From positions 1-6,137 of the forward strand of contig DMYC01000312.1 in the NCBI GenBank assembly GCA_003482695.1: DNA of 6,137 bases, in the 5' to 3' direction. Both the position numbers and the translations under genes were made by a program. The stretch comes from Clostridiales bacterium UBA8960 (GTDB lineage: Bacteria > Bacillota > Clostridia > Peptostreptococcales > Acidaminobacteraceae). Of the stretch, positions 1 to 5,233 are shown one piece after another. The stretch's first letter is position 1, and the number at the start of each line of letters is the position of its first letter. The notes beneath the pieces were generated by a model. It was not told where the DNA came from. It did not search any database and worked only from the letters and a program-made list of their open reading frames with translations.

Positions 1-10
1 ATGTTAACAT
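1..10. promoter_or_regulatory. Perfect 10-bp palindrome upstream of the aldehyde dehydrogenase gene
   Basis: ATGTTAACAT reads the same on both strands and lies just upstream of the -10 box at 20-25, in what would be the spacer and -35 region. That is a usual place for an operator. The window starts at its first base, so it may be part of a longer dyad. Short AT-rich palindromes also arise by chance, so a regulatory role is only a possibility. Confidence 0.25.
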
Positions 11-16
11 TTGATG

Positions 17-25
17 TGATATAAT
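17..25 (+). promoter_or_regulatory. Extended -10 promoter of the aldehyde dehydrogenase gene
   Basis: TGATATAAT contains a perfect TATAAT (20-25) preceded by the TGn extension (17-19), the extended -10 form recognised by the housekeeping sigma factor. A -35 box with 17-bp spacing would fall at or beyond the left edge and cannot be judged. The expected transcript start is near 32, giving a leader of about 43 nt before the ATG at 75. The acetyltransferase promoter carries the same nine bases on the other strand. Confidence 0.6.
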
Positions 26-56
26 TTAAAGAAATTGGATAAATATGAATAGGACT

Positions 57-65
57 AAAAGGAGG
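57..65 (+). promoter_or_regulatory. Ribosome binding site that sets the aldehyde dehydrogenase start
   Basis: AAAAGGAGG is a near-consensus Shine-Dalgarno sequence ending 9 nt before the ATG at 75. The in-frame upstream ATG at 45 has no comparable site and would lie very close to the predicted transcript start. The ATG at 75, or the one directly after it at 78, is therefore preferred. Confidence 0.8.
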
Positions 66-74
66 ACAACGCAA

Positions 75-1484
75 ATGATGCATTTTGATAAGCTTTTTAT
101 AGATGGTTCTTGGATAGAACCTTTTTCAGGGGAAGTAATAGAAGTTGAGAACCCAGCAAACCGATCGGTCGTGGGATCGGTACCACGAGGTGGTGAGGTC
201 GATGTGAATTTGGCAGTGGAAGCGGCAAGTCGCGCTTTTCCAAAGTGGGCTGCGACACCCGTTCAAGAACGGGTTCGACTGATGCAAAGCGTTCTAGAAT
301 ATTTGGAAGCGAATCGCGAGCAACTTATCGATATTGAAGTCAAAGAGCTCGGTGCGCCACGAGATTGGGCGGAACGTGCGCATGTTAAAATGCCAATCGG
401 TAGGCTTAAAAATTATATAAAGCTGATGGAGACGTTTGAATTCGAGGTGCAACTGGAACATTCAGTGGTCCTTAAGGAACCCATCGGTGTCGTCGGATGC
501 ATCACGCCTTGGAATTATCCACTTGGTCAAGTGATGCAGAAAATCGTCCCTGCGATATTGTGTGGGAACACAGTGGTCCTAAAACCATCACAAATGACCC
601 CTTTATCTGCGATGATTCTGGCAAAGGGCATAGAGGCAGCAGGGATGCCAAAGGGTGTATTCAATTTGGTGACAGGAAAGGCTGGGGAAGTGGGAAACGC
701 ACTGGCAAAGCATCCCAAAGTGGATATGATTTCGTTTACGGGTTCGACTTCTGCGGGAAAAGAAGTGGGCAAATTGGCGCTTGACCGAGTGAAGAAAGTC
801 GCACTTGAACTTGGTGGCAAATCGGCAAATGTTATATTAGAAGGTGCGGATTATGAAGCCGCCGTACGATCAGGACTGAGCAGTTGTTATGATAATACTG
901 GTCAAACATGTGCCGCATGGACGCGAATGATCGTGCCCCAAAATCGAAAAAAAGAAATCGAGGATTTGATCATAGCCGTGACAAAAGAATATGTTGTTGG
1001 CGATCCGACGAATCCCCAAACGAATATTGGACCACTTGCCAGTCGAAAACAATACGACAAAGTGAGAAAATACGTCGAATTAGGCATTTCTGAAGGTGCA
1101 ACGGTTCTACTTGGAGAGGTACCAGCCGTTGAACCTGGCGAGGGTTATTATGTAAAACCTTTTGTGTTTACTGATGTCGACAATAAAATGACCATCGCCC
1201 AAGAAGAAATCTTTGGCCCGGTCATTTGTGTCATTCCATATGATACTGTAGAAGAAGCGATCGAAATCGCCAATGATTCCATCTATGGGCTTGCAGGTGC
1301 CGTATTCGGACCTGAAGAAGAAGCAAAACGCGTCGCGCGTTCGATGAGAACGGGAACGGTTTATATCAATAACGGAAGGCGCGATGTCAACGCGCCGTTC
1401 GGTGGATATAAGCAATCGGGTATTGGTAGAGAAGGTGGACCGTTTGGGGTCGAAGAATTCTTGGAACTCAAAGCTACTTTCTAA
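75..1484 (+). CDS. NAD(P)-dependent aldehyde dehydrogenase, CddD/SSP0762-like clade
   Basis: Cytosolic aldehyde dehydrogenase superfamily enzyme of 469 aa, a normal full length. It should oxidise an aldehyde to the carboxylic acid with NAD(P)+. Visible motifs, numbered from the ATG at 75, are the PWN asparagine at 147 (oxyanion hole), the VVLKPS cofactor-binding lysine at 170, the FTGS turn at 221-224, the general-base glutamate in LELGGKS at 245, the catalytic cysteine in NTGQTC at 279, and EEIFGPV with the cofactor-ribose glutamate at 378. From memory, the LGAP...ERAH segment, GQTCAAWTRM and the GRRDVNAPFGGYKQSG end resemble the staphylococcal/CddD group rather than betaine aldehyde or succinate-semialdehyde dehydrogenases. 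The physiological substrate cannot be read from the sequence. An in-frame ATG at 45 would add ten residues but lacks a ribosome binding site. The gene appears monocistronic, and its 3' end overlaps the convergent acetyltransferase gene by 11 bp. Confidence 0.95.
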   Translation: MMHFDKLFIDGSWIEPFSGEVIEVENPANRSVVGSVPRGGEVDVNLAVEAASRAFPKWAATPVQERVRLMQSVLEYLEANREQLIDIEVKELGAPRDWAERAHVKMPIGRLKNYIKLMETFEFEVQLEHSVVLKEPIGVVGCITPWNYPLGQVMQKIVPAILCGNTVVLKPSQMTPLSAMILAKGIEAAGMPKGVFNLVTGKAGEVGNALAKHPKVDMISFTGSTSAGKEVGKLALDRVKKVALELGGKSANVILEGADYEAAVRSGLSSCYDNTGQTCAAWTRMIVPQNRKKEIEDLIIAVTKEYVVGDPTNPQTNIGPLASRKQYDKVRKYVELGISEGATVLLGEVPAVEPGEGYYVKPFVFTDVDNKMTIAQEEIFGPVICVIPYDTVEEAIEIANDSIYGLAGAVFGPEEEAKRVARSMRTGTVYINNGRRDVNAPFGGYKQSGIGREGGPFGVEEFLELKATF

Positions 1485-1995
1485 GCACGGTAATAAAACC
1501 ATCTAGTATATCGTGACTTACTTTAAACCCCTTGGATTTGTAAAATTCAAGTGCAGGTGTATTGCCGTTTGATACGTAGATGAACAAGTCCTTGACGTCC
1601 ACAAAGCCATCCATCCACTCGCGTGCCATGCGATAGAGTTCTGAACCGATGCCTTGGCCACGGTAAGCGTCTTCAAGATAGAATTGTGATAAACAGCCAA
1701 CATAATCACCTGAAACGGAGTCCATGTCGAAAAACGTTGCAAAGGCATTGTCGTAAACAGATTTGTGCGAAATGTTGCTGTAGACATAGCCAACGTAATT
1801 GTCGCCTTCTTTTACAGCGATGAGTTGGTTTTCTCTTGCATTATTATAAGAGGGAACAAGGCGTGTTTCGAAGCTCATGGTATCAAAGCGTTCCGGAGCA
1901 ATATGTGCCACAGATTTTTGGTAGGTCATCAAAGCATTGCAGAGATGACCTATTTTCTTTATGTGTTCCCCTTCCAAAATTTCATACGTAATCAT
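1474..1995 (-). CDS. GNAT family N-acetyltransferase
   Basis: A single-domain GCN5-related acetyltransferase of 173 aa, which would transfer acetyl from acetyl-CoA to an amine. The acetyl-CoA pyrophosphate-binding loop RGQGIG (residues 112-117, motif A) follows the strand CLSQFYLEDAY. NTPALEFYKSKGFKVS (145-160) is the typical C-terminal motif B. The N-terminal LCNALMTYQKS segment occurs in a subgroup of small Firmicutes acetyltransferases that I cannot tie to a substrate; small molecules, antibiotics, polyamines or protein N-termini are all possible. The start at 1995 is chosen because GGAGG lies 5 nt upstream. A start four codons earlier (2007) is preceded only by a run of A and would place that GGAGG inside the gene. 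It is divergent from the HxlR gene and ends inside the aldehyde dehydrogenase gene, leaving no room for a separate terminator. Confidence 0.93.
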   Translation of the reverse strand: MITYEILEGEHIKKIGHLCNALMTYQKSVAHIAPERFDTMSFETRLVPSYNNARENQLIAVKEGDNYVGYVYSNISHKSVYDNAFATFFDMDSVSGDYVGCLSQFYLEDAYRGQGIGSELYRMAREWMDGFVDVKDLFIYVSNGNTPALEFYKSKGFKVSHDILDGFITVLRK

Positions 1996-2000
1996 AATAA

Positions 2001-2005
2001 CCTCC
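2001..2005 (-). promoter_or_regulatory. Ribosome binding site of the acetyltransferase gene
   Basis: On the reverse strand GGAGG is followed by TTATT and then ATG (1993-1995). This supports the shorter, 173-residue start over the ATG at 2005-2007, which overlaps the site itself. Confidence 0.75.
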
Positions 2006-2050
2006 ATTTTTTTTTAAAAGCTATAGCCTGCTTTCTTGCTTTATGGTAGT

Positions 2051-2078
2051 ATTATATCAAGCACAATACAAATAACAA
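2051..2078 (-). promoter_or_regulatory. Promoter of the acetyltransferase gene
   Basis: On the reverse strand a -35-like TTGTTA (2078-2073) is separated by 16 bp from a perfect TATAAT (2056-2051), which also has the TGn extension (TGATATAAT). The expected transcript start is near 2044, leaving a leader of about 50 nt. It faces away from the HxlR gene, so a regulator bound in this interval could affect both genes. Confidence 0.6.
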
Positions 2079-2099
2079 GTATGCAAGATTTTCTACCTA

Positions 2100-2117
2100 A
2101 CACAGAAAAAACTGTGT
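2100..2117. promoter_or_regulatory. Inverted repeat upstream of the HxlR gene, possible operator
   Basis: ACACAG (2100-2105), six A (2106-2111) and CTGTGT (2112-2117) form a perfect 6-bp dyad with a 6-bp spacer, suited to a dimeric winged-helix regulator. Its right edge touches a weak -10-like TATAGA (2117-2122) with no good -35 box, a possible promoter for the HxlR gene. A second dyad, AAACT-N8-AGTTT (2109-2126), overlaps it. HxlR proteins often repress their own promoters, so autoregulation here is a reasonable but untested inference. Confidence 0.35.
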
Positions 2118-2158
2118 ATAGAGTTTCAACATCAATAGAAAGGATGGCAGGCAACTTT

Positions 2159-2515
2159 ATGAGTCCCTTTAACGAAAAAGATAAAAACCCTAAGAACTGC
2201 CCCATGACATATGCGATGAACATAATAGGGGGCAAATGGCGACTCCCGATCATATGGGCGCTTCATAAAAATGGTGTCATGCGCTATAATGCGCTGGACC
2301 GCGAAATCGTAGGCATCACCAATATGATGCTCACTCAATCTTTAAGAGAACTTGAGGCAAATGGCATAATACTTCGCAATCAATATATGGAAATACCCCC
2401 ACGAGTGGAGTATGAGTTGACAAAAGAAGGAAAAGACCTGATTCCAGCATTAAAAGCCCTGGCAGCATGGGGACAGACGCAAATGGATCAAAAAAAATCA
2501 AAAGACCAAGGATGA
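2159..2515 (+). CDS. HxlR family winged-helix transcriptional regulator, single cysteine
   Basis: DNA-binding regulator of 118 aa, typical of HxlR/MarR-like dimers. Residues 14-35 (CPMTYAMNIIGGKWRLPIIWAL) are the family hallmark. The recognition-helix region is about 50-66 (ITNMMLTQSLRELE) and the wing ends in PPRVEYELT at 80-88. Cys14 is the only cysteine and sits where YodB/HypR-type family members keep their redox- or electrophile-sensing cysteine, so thiol sensing is plausible. The ligand is unknown. The start is uncertain: the reading frame is open back to 2036, but the extra residues do not look like the family. ATG 2159 gives MSPFNEKDKN, a family-like N-terminus, with only a weak CAGG 7 nt upstream. 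ATG 2144 abuts AAAGG without a usable spacer. The gene is divergent from the acetyltransferase gene, its likeliest target besides itself. Its stop codon lies in the loop of the downstream terminator. Confidence 0.9.
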   Translation: MSPFNEKDKNPKNCPMTYAMNIIGGKWRLPIIWALHKNGVMRYNALDREIVGITNMMLTQSLRELEANGIILRNQYMEIPPRVEYELTKEGKDLIPALKALAAWGQTQMDQKKSKDQG

Positions 2516-2535
2516 TGTCCTTGATCTTTTTTTTT
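2501..2535. terminator. Bidirectional intrinsic terminator between the HxlR and aminopeptidase genes
   Basis: The arm AAAGACCAAGGA (2501-2512), loop TGATG (2513-2517) and arm TCCTTGATCTTT (2518-2529) form a 12-bp stem with one C-A mismatch on the forward transcript, within a run of nine T (2527-2535). On the reverse transcript the mismatch becomes a G-U wobble, so the stem is fully paired. It is followed by a T-rich tract interrupted by GA (complement of 2489-2500). It can therefore end both convergent transcripts. The HxlR stop codon TGA forms the first three bases of the loop. Confidence 0.85.
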
Positions 2536-2544
2536 CATATGGTA

Positions 2545-4326
2545 TTACACTTCACGTGTGGCGTGTGCAAGCCACGATGCAACATCACTTGATAAAAGTG
2601 GTGTTAATTGGGCTCTTACCGTTTTATGATAATCGTTTAGCTGATTTTTTTCTTCGCTAGTCAACATACTAAGCTCAATTGCATTTAGATCGAATGGGCA
2701 CATCGTTAAAGTTTCAAATTTGAAAAATCGCCCGAACGCGTTTTCCAAATGCGGTACAACATAAATGATGTTTTCCAGCCTTACACCAGACACGCCAGTG
2801 CGGTATACACCAGGTTCGTTGGACAAGACCATACCAGGTACAAGTGCGACATCGGAAAGGTGCATGGCGACGCGATGAGGGCCTTCATGTACGCCTAAGA
2901 AATAACCGATGCCATGTCCAGTGCCACTTTTGTAATCCATATCATGTGCCCACATGACTTGACGCGCCGCTTGATCCAAATGTGTACCTGTGGCACCTTC
3001 TAAGAATCGCGTTCTAGAAAGGGCCATCATACTCTTAAGAGTCAATGTGTAATCCATCTTCTCTTGTTCAGTCAGTGGGCCAACGCCTACCGTTCGCGTA
3101 ATATCGGTTGTGCCGTGGTGGTATTGACCGCCGGAATCGACGAGCAATAAACCCTTGGGTTCGATGATGTATGAGTTTTCAGGCGTTGCACGGTAATGCA
3201 TGATTGCAGCGTGGTCTTTATAAGCAGCAATCGTAGAGAAACTTCTGCTTTGATATAGAGGATGTTCCGCTCGGAGTGCGGTTATTTTTTCGTCAATATC
3301 CACTTCACTTAATGTACCATTTGGTACGGTTTTCTCGAGCCAATATAGGAAATTCACAACTGCGGCGCCATCATCGATATAACACTGTTTTAGATGGTCA
3401 AGTTCAACATCGCTTTTTATGGCTTTAAAATCAGTGCTTGGATTTCTGCGGTGAATGACTTTTTTCGCATTGGCGTCCATCCGTGTAAACAAATGATAAG
3501 GCGTGGTCGCTTTATCGATCATGACGATGGAATCTGATCTCAACAGATCCAAATCTTTGATGATGTCTTTATAATGTTTGACGTTCACACGATTGTTTCT
3601 GAGAAGTTCTATGATATCTGCGTTGAGTTTTAGCGGTGCGATATAAAGCGTCGCATCTTCTTCAGAAACGTATAGATAAGATAAGAAATAAGGGTTGTGT
3701 GTGATGTCGTCTCCGCGTAAATTGAGCAGCCATGCGATGTCGTCGAGTTTGCATATCAAATGACCATTTGCACCGGCTTCGAGCATCGTTTTTCGGACGC
3801 GATCAATTTTGGTAATCGCTGAATCGCCTGCGTAAGCGGGGCTGTGTTGGTAGACTTTTTCGCATGGTTTTTGAGGGCGGTCCAACCATAATTTGTCGAT
3901 GAGGTTTGAAGTAAAGTCCCATGTTACGGTTAGTTCTTTCATTTGAGAAGACAAGTTTTCAACTTCACCTGTCATCATTTGAAAGCCATTGAAGCCAATA
4001 GTAAAGCCATCATTGAGTTCGCTTATGAGCCAGCTCGCAATCGTCGGTACTGAAGGTTGTCCTGTTTTCATCAGATGGATGTTTGTGTCTTTGAGTTCGC
4101 CTTCAGCTTGGATGTGGTATCTGCCATCTGTCCAGAGTGCGCTTTTGCTCCTGGTGATGACGAGTGTTCCTGCAGAACCGGTGAAACCGGAAGCCCATTC
4201 TCTTGTTTTGTAGAATTCTGGCAAGTATTCACTTGCGTGTGAATCGCTTGTCGGCACGATATAGGCGTCAATGCCATACTGAGCCATTTGTTCTTGAATC
4301 AATGTGATCTTCTTATCGGGTGTCAT
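2545..4326 (-). CDS. Xaa-Pro aminopeptidase, three-domain M24B type
   Basis: Cytosolic metallopeptidase of 593 aa that removes the N-terminal residue from peptides with proline in second position, in peptide recycling. It has the long three-domain architecture shared with eukaryotic cytosolic XPNPEP1: two creatinase-like N-terminal domains (about 1-145 and 146-305, with GFTGSAGT at 47-54, WTDGRY at 65-70 and LNLRGDDITHNPYF at 201-214) and a C-terminal pita-bread catalytic domain (about 310-593). All five dinuclear metal ligands are present: Asp397 (LLLVDSGGQY), Asp408 (GTTDITRT), His471 (GTGHGIG), Glu504 (LSNEPGVY) and Glu518 (GVRLENI). The catalytic-site histidines His377 (IMHYRA) and His480 (GVHEGP) are present too. 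The start is supported by AAAGGAG 5 nt upstream of the ATG. The gene follows the yczE-like gene on the same strand after 101 bp holding a large palindrome, and ends at a shared terminator. Confidence 0.96.
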   Translation of the reverse strand: MTPDKKITLIQEQMAQYGIDAYIVPTSDSHASEYLPEFYKTREWASGFTGSAGTLVITRSKSALWTDGRYHIQAEGELKDTNIHLMKTGQPSVPTIASWLISELNDGFTIGFNGFQMMTGEVENLSSQMKELTVTWDFTSNLIDKLWLDRPQKPCEKVYQHSPAYAGDSAITKIDRVRKTMLEAGANGHLICKLDDIAWLLNLRGDDITHNPYFLSYLYVSEEDATLYIAPLKLNADIIELLRNNRVNVKHYKDIIKDLDLLRSDSIVMIDKATTPYHLFTRMDANAKKVIHRRNPSTDFKAIKSDVELDHLKQCYIDDGAAVVNFLYWLEKTVPNGTLSEVDIDEKITALRAEHPLYQSRSFSTIAAYKDHAAIMHYRATPENSYIIEPKGLLLVDSGGQYHHGTTDITRTVGVGPLTEQEKMDYTLTLKSMMALSRTRFLEGATGTHLDQAARQVMWAHDMDYKSGTGHGIGYFLGVHEGPHRVAMHLSDVALVPGMVLSNEPGVYRTGVSGVRLENIIYVVPHLENAFGRFFKFETLTMCPFDLNAIELSMLTSEEKNQLNDYHKTVRAQLTPLLSSDVASWLAHATREV

Positions 4327-4353
4327 GGCTGCTCCTTTTTTCCAAAAGAATTT

Positions 4354-4412
4354 ATGATCAAGGGGACATTCCCCTTAGTCACTATGACCACGGGGACTGT
4401 CCCCTTGATCAT
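4354..4412. repeat. 59-bp imperfect palindrome between the yczE-like and aminopeptidase genes
   Basis: The outer arms, 4354-4368 (ATGATCAAGGGGACA) and 4398-4412, are perfect 15-bp inverted repeats. Inside, TCCCC (4370-4374) pairs with GGGGA (4392-4396), and TAGTCA (4376-4381) faces TGACCA (4385-4390) around a CTA loop. The whole is one 28-position stem. Read as reverse-strand RNA it has two G-A mismatches and one G-U wobble; the forward reading has an extra A-C mismatch. An alternative fold pairs AAGGGGA (4360-4366) with TCCCCTT (4370-4376) and GGGGAC (4392-4397) with GTCCCC (4399-4404). No U-run follows on either strand, so it is not a standard terminator. It could be a REP- or MITE-like dispersed element or an mRNA-leader structure; one copy cannot tell these apart. 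Confidence 0.85.
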
Positions 4413-4421
4413 TCCAAACTC

Positions 4422-4432
4422 ATTTTATCACA
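4422..4432 (-). promoter_or_regulatory. Possible extended -10 promoter for the aminopeptidase gene
   Basis: On the reverse strand TGTGA is followed by TAAAAT (4427-4422), fitting the TRTGn-extended -10 form. It overlaps the stop codon of the yczE-like gene (4428-4430). No good -35 box is seen at 17 bp. If active, transcription would start near 4415, just before the palindrome at 4412-4354, which would then occupy the 5' leader of the aminopeptidase mRNA. Confidence 0.35.
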
Positions 4433-5093
4433 CAGTCGCCTGTTGCTTCCACAAATCAAGCAAACTTTTCTGAGGAACTTTTGATGCATCATAGTTCGTC
4501 CACTTAAAAACAAGATTCATGACCTTTCCGCCCAGGATCGCCAACATAATCGTTCCAAATCCGAAAGGACCACCAAGCAATAGGCCGAGAACCGTCACAG
4601 AAAGCTCAATCACTGATTTTACAACCGTCACTGAGCCGCCTGTCATCTTCATCAGCATCAACATGAGTCCATCTCTTGGCCCTGCACCAAGGCCGCATCT
4701 CATATAAAGTGACACGCCGTAAGAGAGGACAAACAATCCAGTGATGCTTAAAATGAGTTTCATCACCAAATGATCTGGTGAAGGCATGAGTCTTGAAGCT
4801 TCTATCAAATCTATAAAAAAACCGACAAAAAATATATCGAATAGTGTACCTAATCCAGGGTAGTGCTTGAAAATTGCCATAATCATGAGAATCATGAGGC
4901 CGATGATTTGGCTCCACATGCCGAAAGACAGCCCTGAAGCATTGGAAAGTCCAGCGTTTAAAATACCCCATGGAAATAAGCCGATATTGGCATGAATCAT
5001 CATAACCGTTCCGAGCGAAGCTAAAAAAAGTCCCAAAATCAACTTCGGTATAAGTAAAATGTTATAATCCATCAATCCTTTTCTTCTCAACAC
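4428..5093 (-). CDS. YczE/YyaS/YitT-family integral membrane protein
   Basis: Polytopic inner-membrane protein of 221 aa from the GTG at 5093. Hydrophobic segments lie near residues 12-34, 55-76, 82-99, 110-131, 156-178 and 179-197, with a positive N-terminus (LRRK) and a polar C-terminal tail. The segment CGLGAGPRDGLMLMLM (133-148) is the hallmark of YczE-like proteins. A weaker copy, ANIGLFPWGILNAGLS (35-50), shows the family's internal repeat. The molecular function of this family is not settled, and transport of a small molecule is only a guess. The start is uncertain: GTG 5093 has AAAGGTG at 7 nt spacing, ATG 5072 (214 aa) has AAAAGGA too close, and TTG 5129 would lie at the predicted transcript start. 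The gene is divergent from the LysR gene, which may control it. Confidence 0.88.
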   Translation of the reverse strand: MLRRKGLMDYNILLIPKLILGLFLASLGTVMMIHANIGLFPWGILNAGLSNASGLSFGMWSQIIGLMILMIMAIFKHYPGLGTLFDIFFVGFFIDLIEASRLMPSPDHLVMKLILSITGLFVLSYGVSLYMRCGLGAGPRDGLMLMLMKMTGGSVTVVKSVIELSVTVLGLLLGGPFGFGTIMLAILGGKVMNLVFKWTNYDASKVPQKSLLDLWKQQATV

Positions 5094-5100
5094 GTCAGCA

Positions 5101-5107
5101 CACCTTT
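5101..5107 (-). promoter_or_regulatory. Ribosome binding site favouring the GTG start of the yczE-like gene
   Basis: The reverse strand reads AAAGGTG, then 7 nt, then GTG (5093-5091). The spacing is better than that for the ATG at 5072, whose AAAAGGA ends only 3 nt before it. Confidence 0.5.
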
Positions 5108-5123
5108 CATCTCTTTCATTATG

Positions 5124-5137
5124 AATCAAAATTGATT
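5124..5137. promoter_or_regulatory. Perfect inverted repeat at the yczE-like promoter, possible operator
   Basis: AATCAA-AA-TTGATT is a perfect 6-bp dyad with a 2-bp spacer. It overlaps the -10 box and predicted start of the reverse-strand promoter (5135-5163). A protein bound here would block RNA polymerase on the yczE-like gene. Its position fits repression, but the binding protein is unknown. Confidence 0.35.
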
Positions 5138-5163
5138 ATAATGGATAATAAGAAACAAGTAAA
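5135..5163 (-). promoter_or_regulatory. Promoter of the yczE-like gene
   Basis: On the reverse strand TTTACT (5163-5158) and a perfect TATAAT (5140-5135) are separated by 17 bp. The expected transcript start is near 5128, which makes the TTG at 5129 unusable as a start codon. The core ATTATAAT also holds a TATAAT on the forward strand (5137-5142), but that one has no matching -35 box, so a forward promoter for the LysR gene from it is doubtful. Confidence 0.55.
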
Positions 5164-5181
5164 ATGAATGTTTTGCATTTT

Positions 5182-5197
5182 AATTATGAAAATAATT
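5182..5197. promoter_or_regulatory. Inverted repeat upstream of the LysR gene, candidate LysR-binding site
   Basis: AATTAT (5182-5187), GAAA and ATAATT (5192-5197) form a perfect 6-bp dyad with a 4-bp spacer. A wider pair, TGCAT (5174-5178) and ATGCA (5199-5203), flanks it almost concentrically. LysR-type regulators bind AT-rich dyads between divergent genes, often built around T-N11-A. The site suits that role, but the region is AT-rich overall and chance dyads are expected. Confidence 0.35.
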
Positions 5198-5219
5198 CAT
5201 GCAGAGCGTGTATTTAAAC

Positions 5220-5227
5220 AGGAGAGG
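5220..5227 (+). promoter_or_regulatory. Ribosome binding site that sets the LysR start
   Basis: AGGAGAGG lies 6 nt before the ATG at 5234. The open frame extends back to an ATG at 5168, but that start lacks such a site and would add 22 residues ahead of the helix-turn-helix, unlike the family. Confidence 0.8.
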
Positions 5228-5233
5228 TTTATC

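Noticed and set aside
45..74. Ten-residue N-terminal extension of the aldehyde dehydrogenase (MNRTKRRTTQ)
   Set aside because: The ATG at 45 has no ribosome binding site, and the strong AAAAGGAGG at 57-65 would lie inside the gene. The ATG at 75 fits the family start.
1107..1502. 131-residue reverse-strand open frame within the aldehyde dehydrogenase gene
   Set aside because: Its translation has no recognisable domain, and it lies antisense to a clearly conserved enzyme, so it is a shadow frame.
2036..2158. 41-residue N-terminal extension of the HxlR regulator
   Set aside because: The frame is open, but the residues do not resemble the family, and the stretch overlaps the divergent acetyltransferase promoter and the inverted repeats.
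2489..2535. Similarity of GATCAAGGA in the terminator to GATCAAGGGGA in the 59-bp palindrome, as a shared repeat
   Set aside because: The match is only about nine bases and stops at the stem edge. It looks like coincidence between two GC-cored hairpins.
4354..4412. The palindrome as an ordinary intrinsic terminator of the yczE-like gene
   Set aside because: Neither side of the hairpin is followed by a T-run in the direction of transcription.
4606..4971. 121-residue reverse-strand open frame within the yczE-like gene
   Set aside because: It is an alternative frame of a gene with clear family motifs. It is rich in Arg, His and Phe, without membrane segments or a known fold.
5168..5233. 22-residue N-terminal extension of the LysR regulator
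   Set aside because: LysR proteins begin just before the helix-turn-helix. AGGAGAGG at 5220-5227 marks the ATG at 5234.
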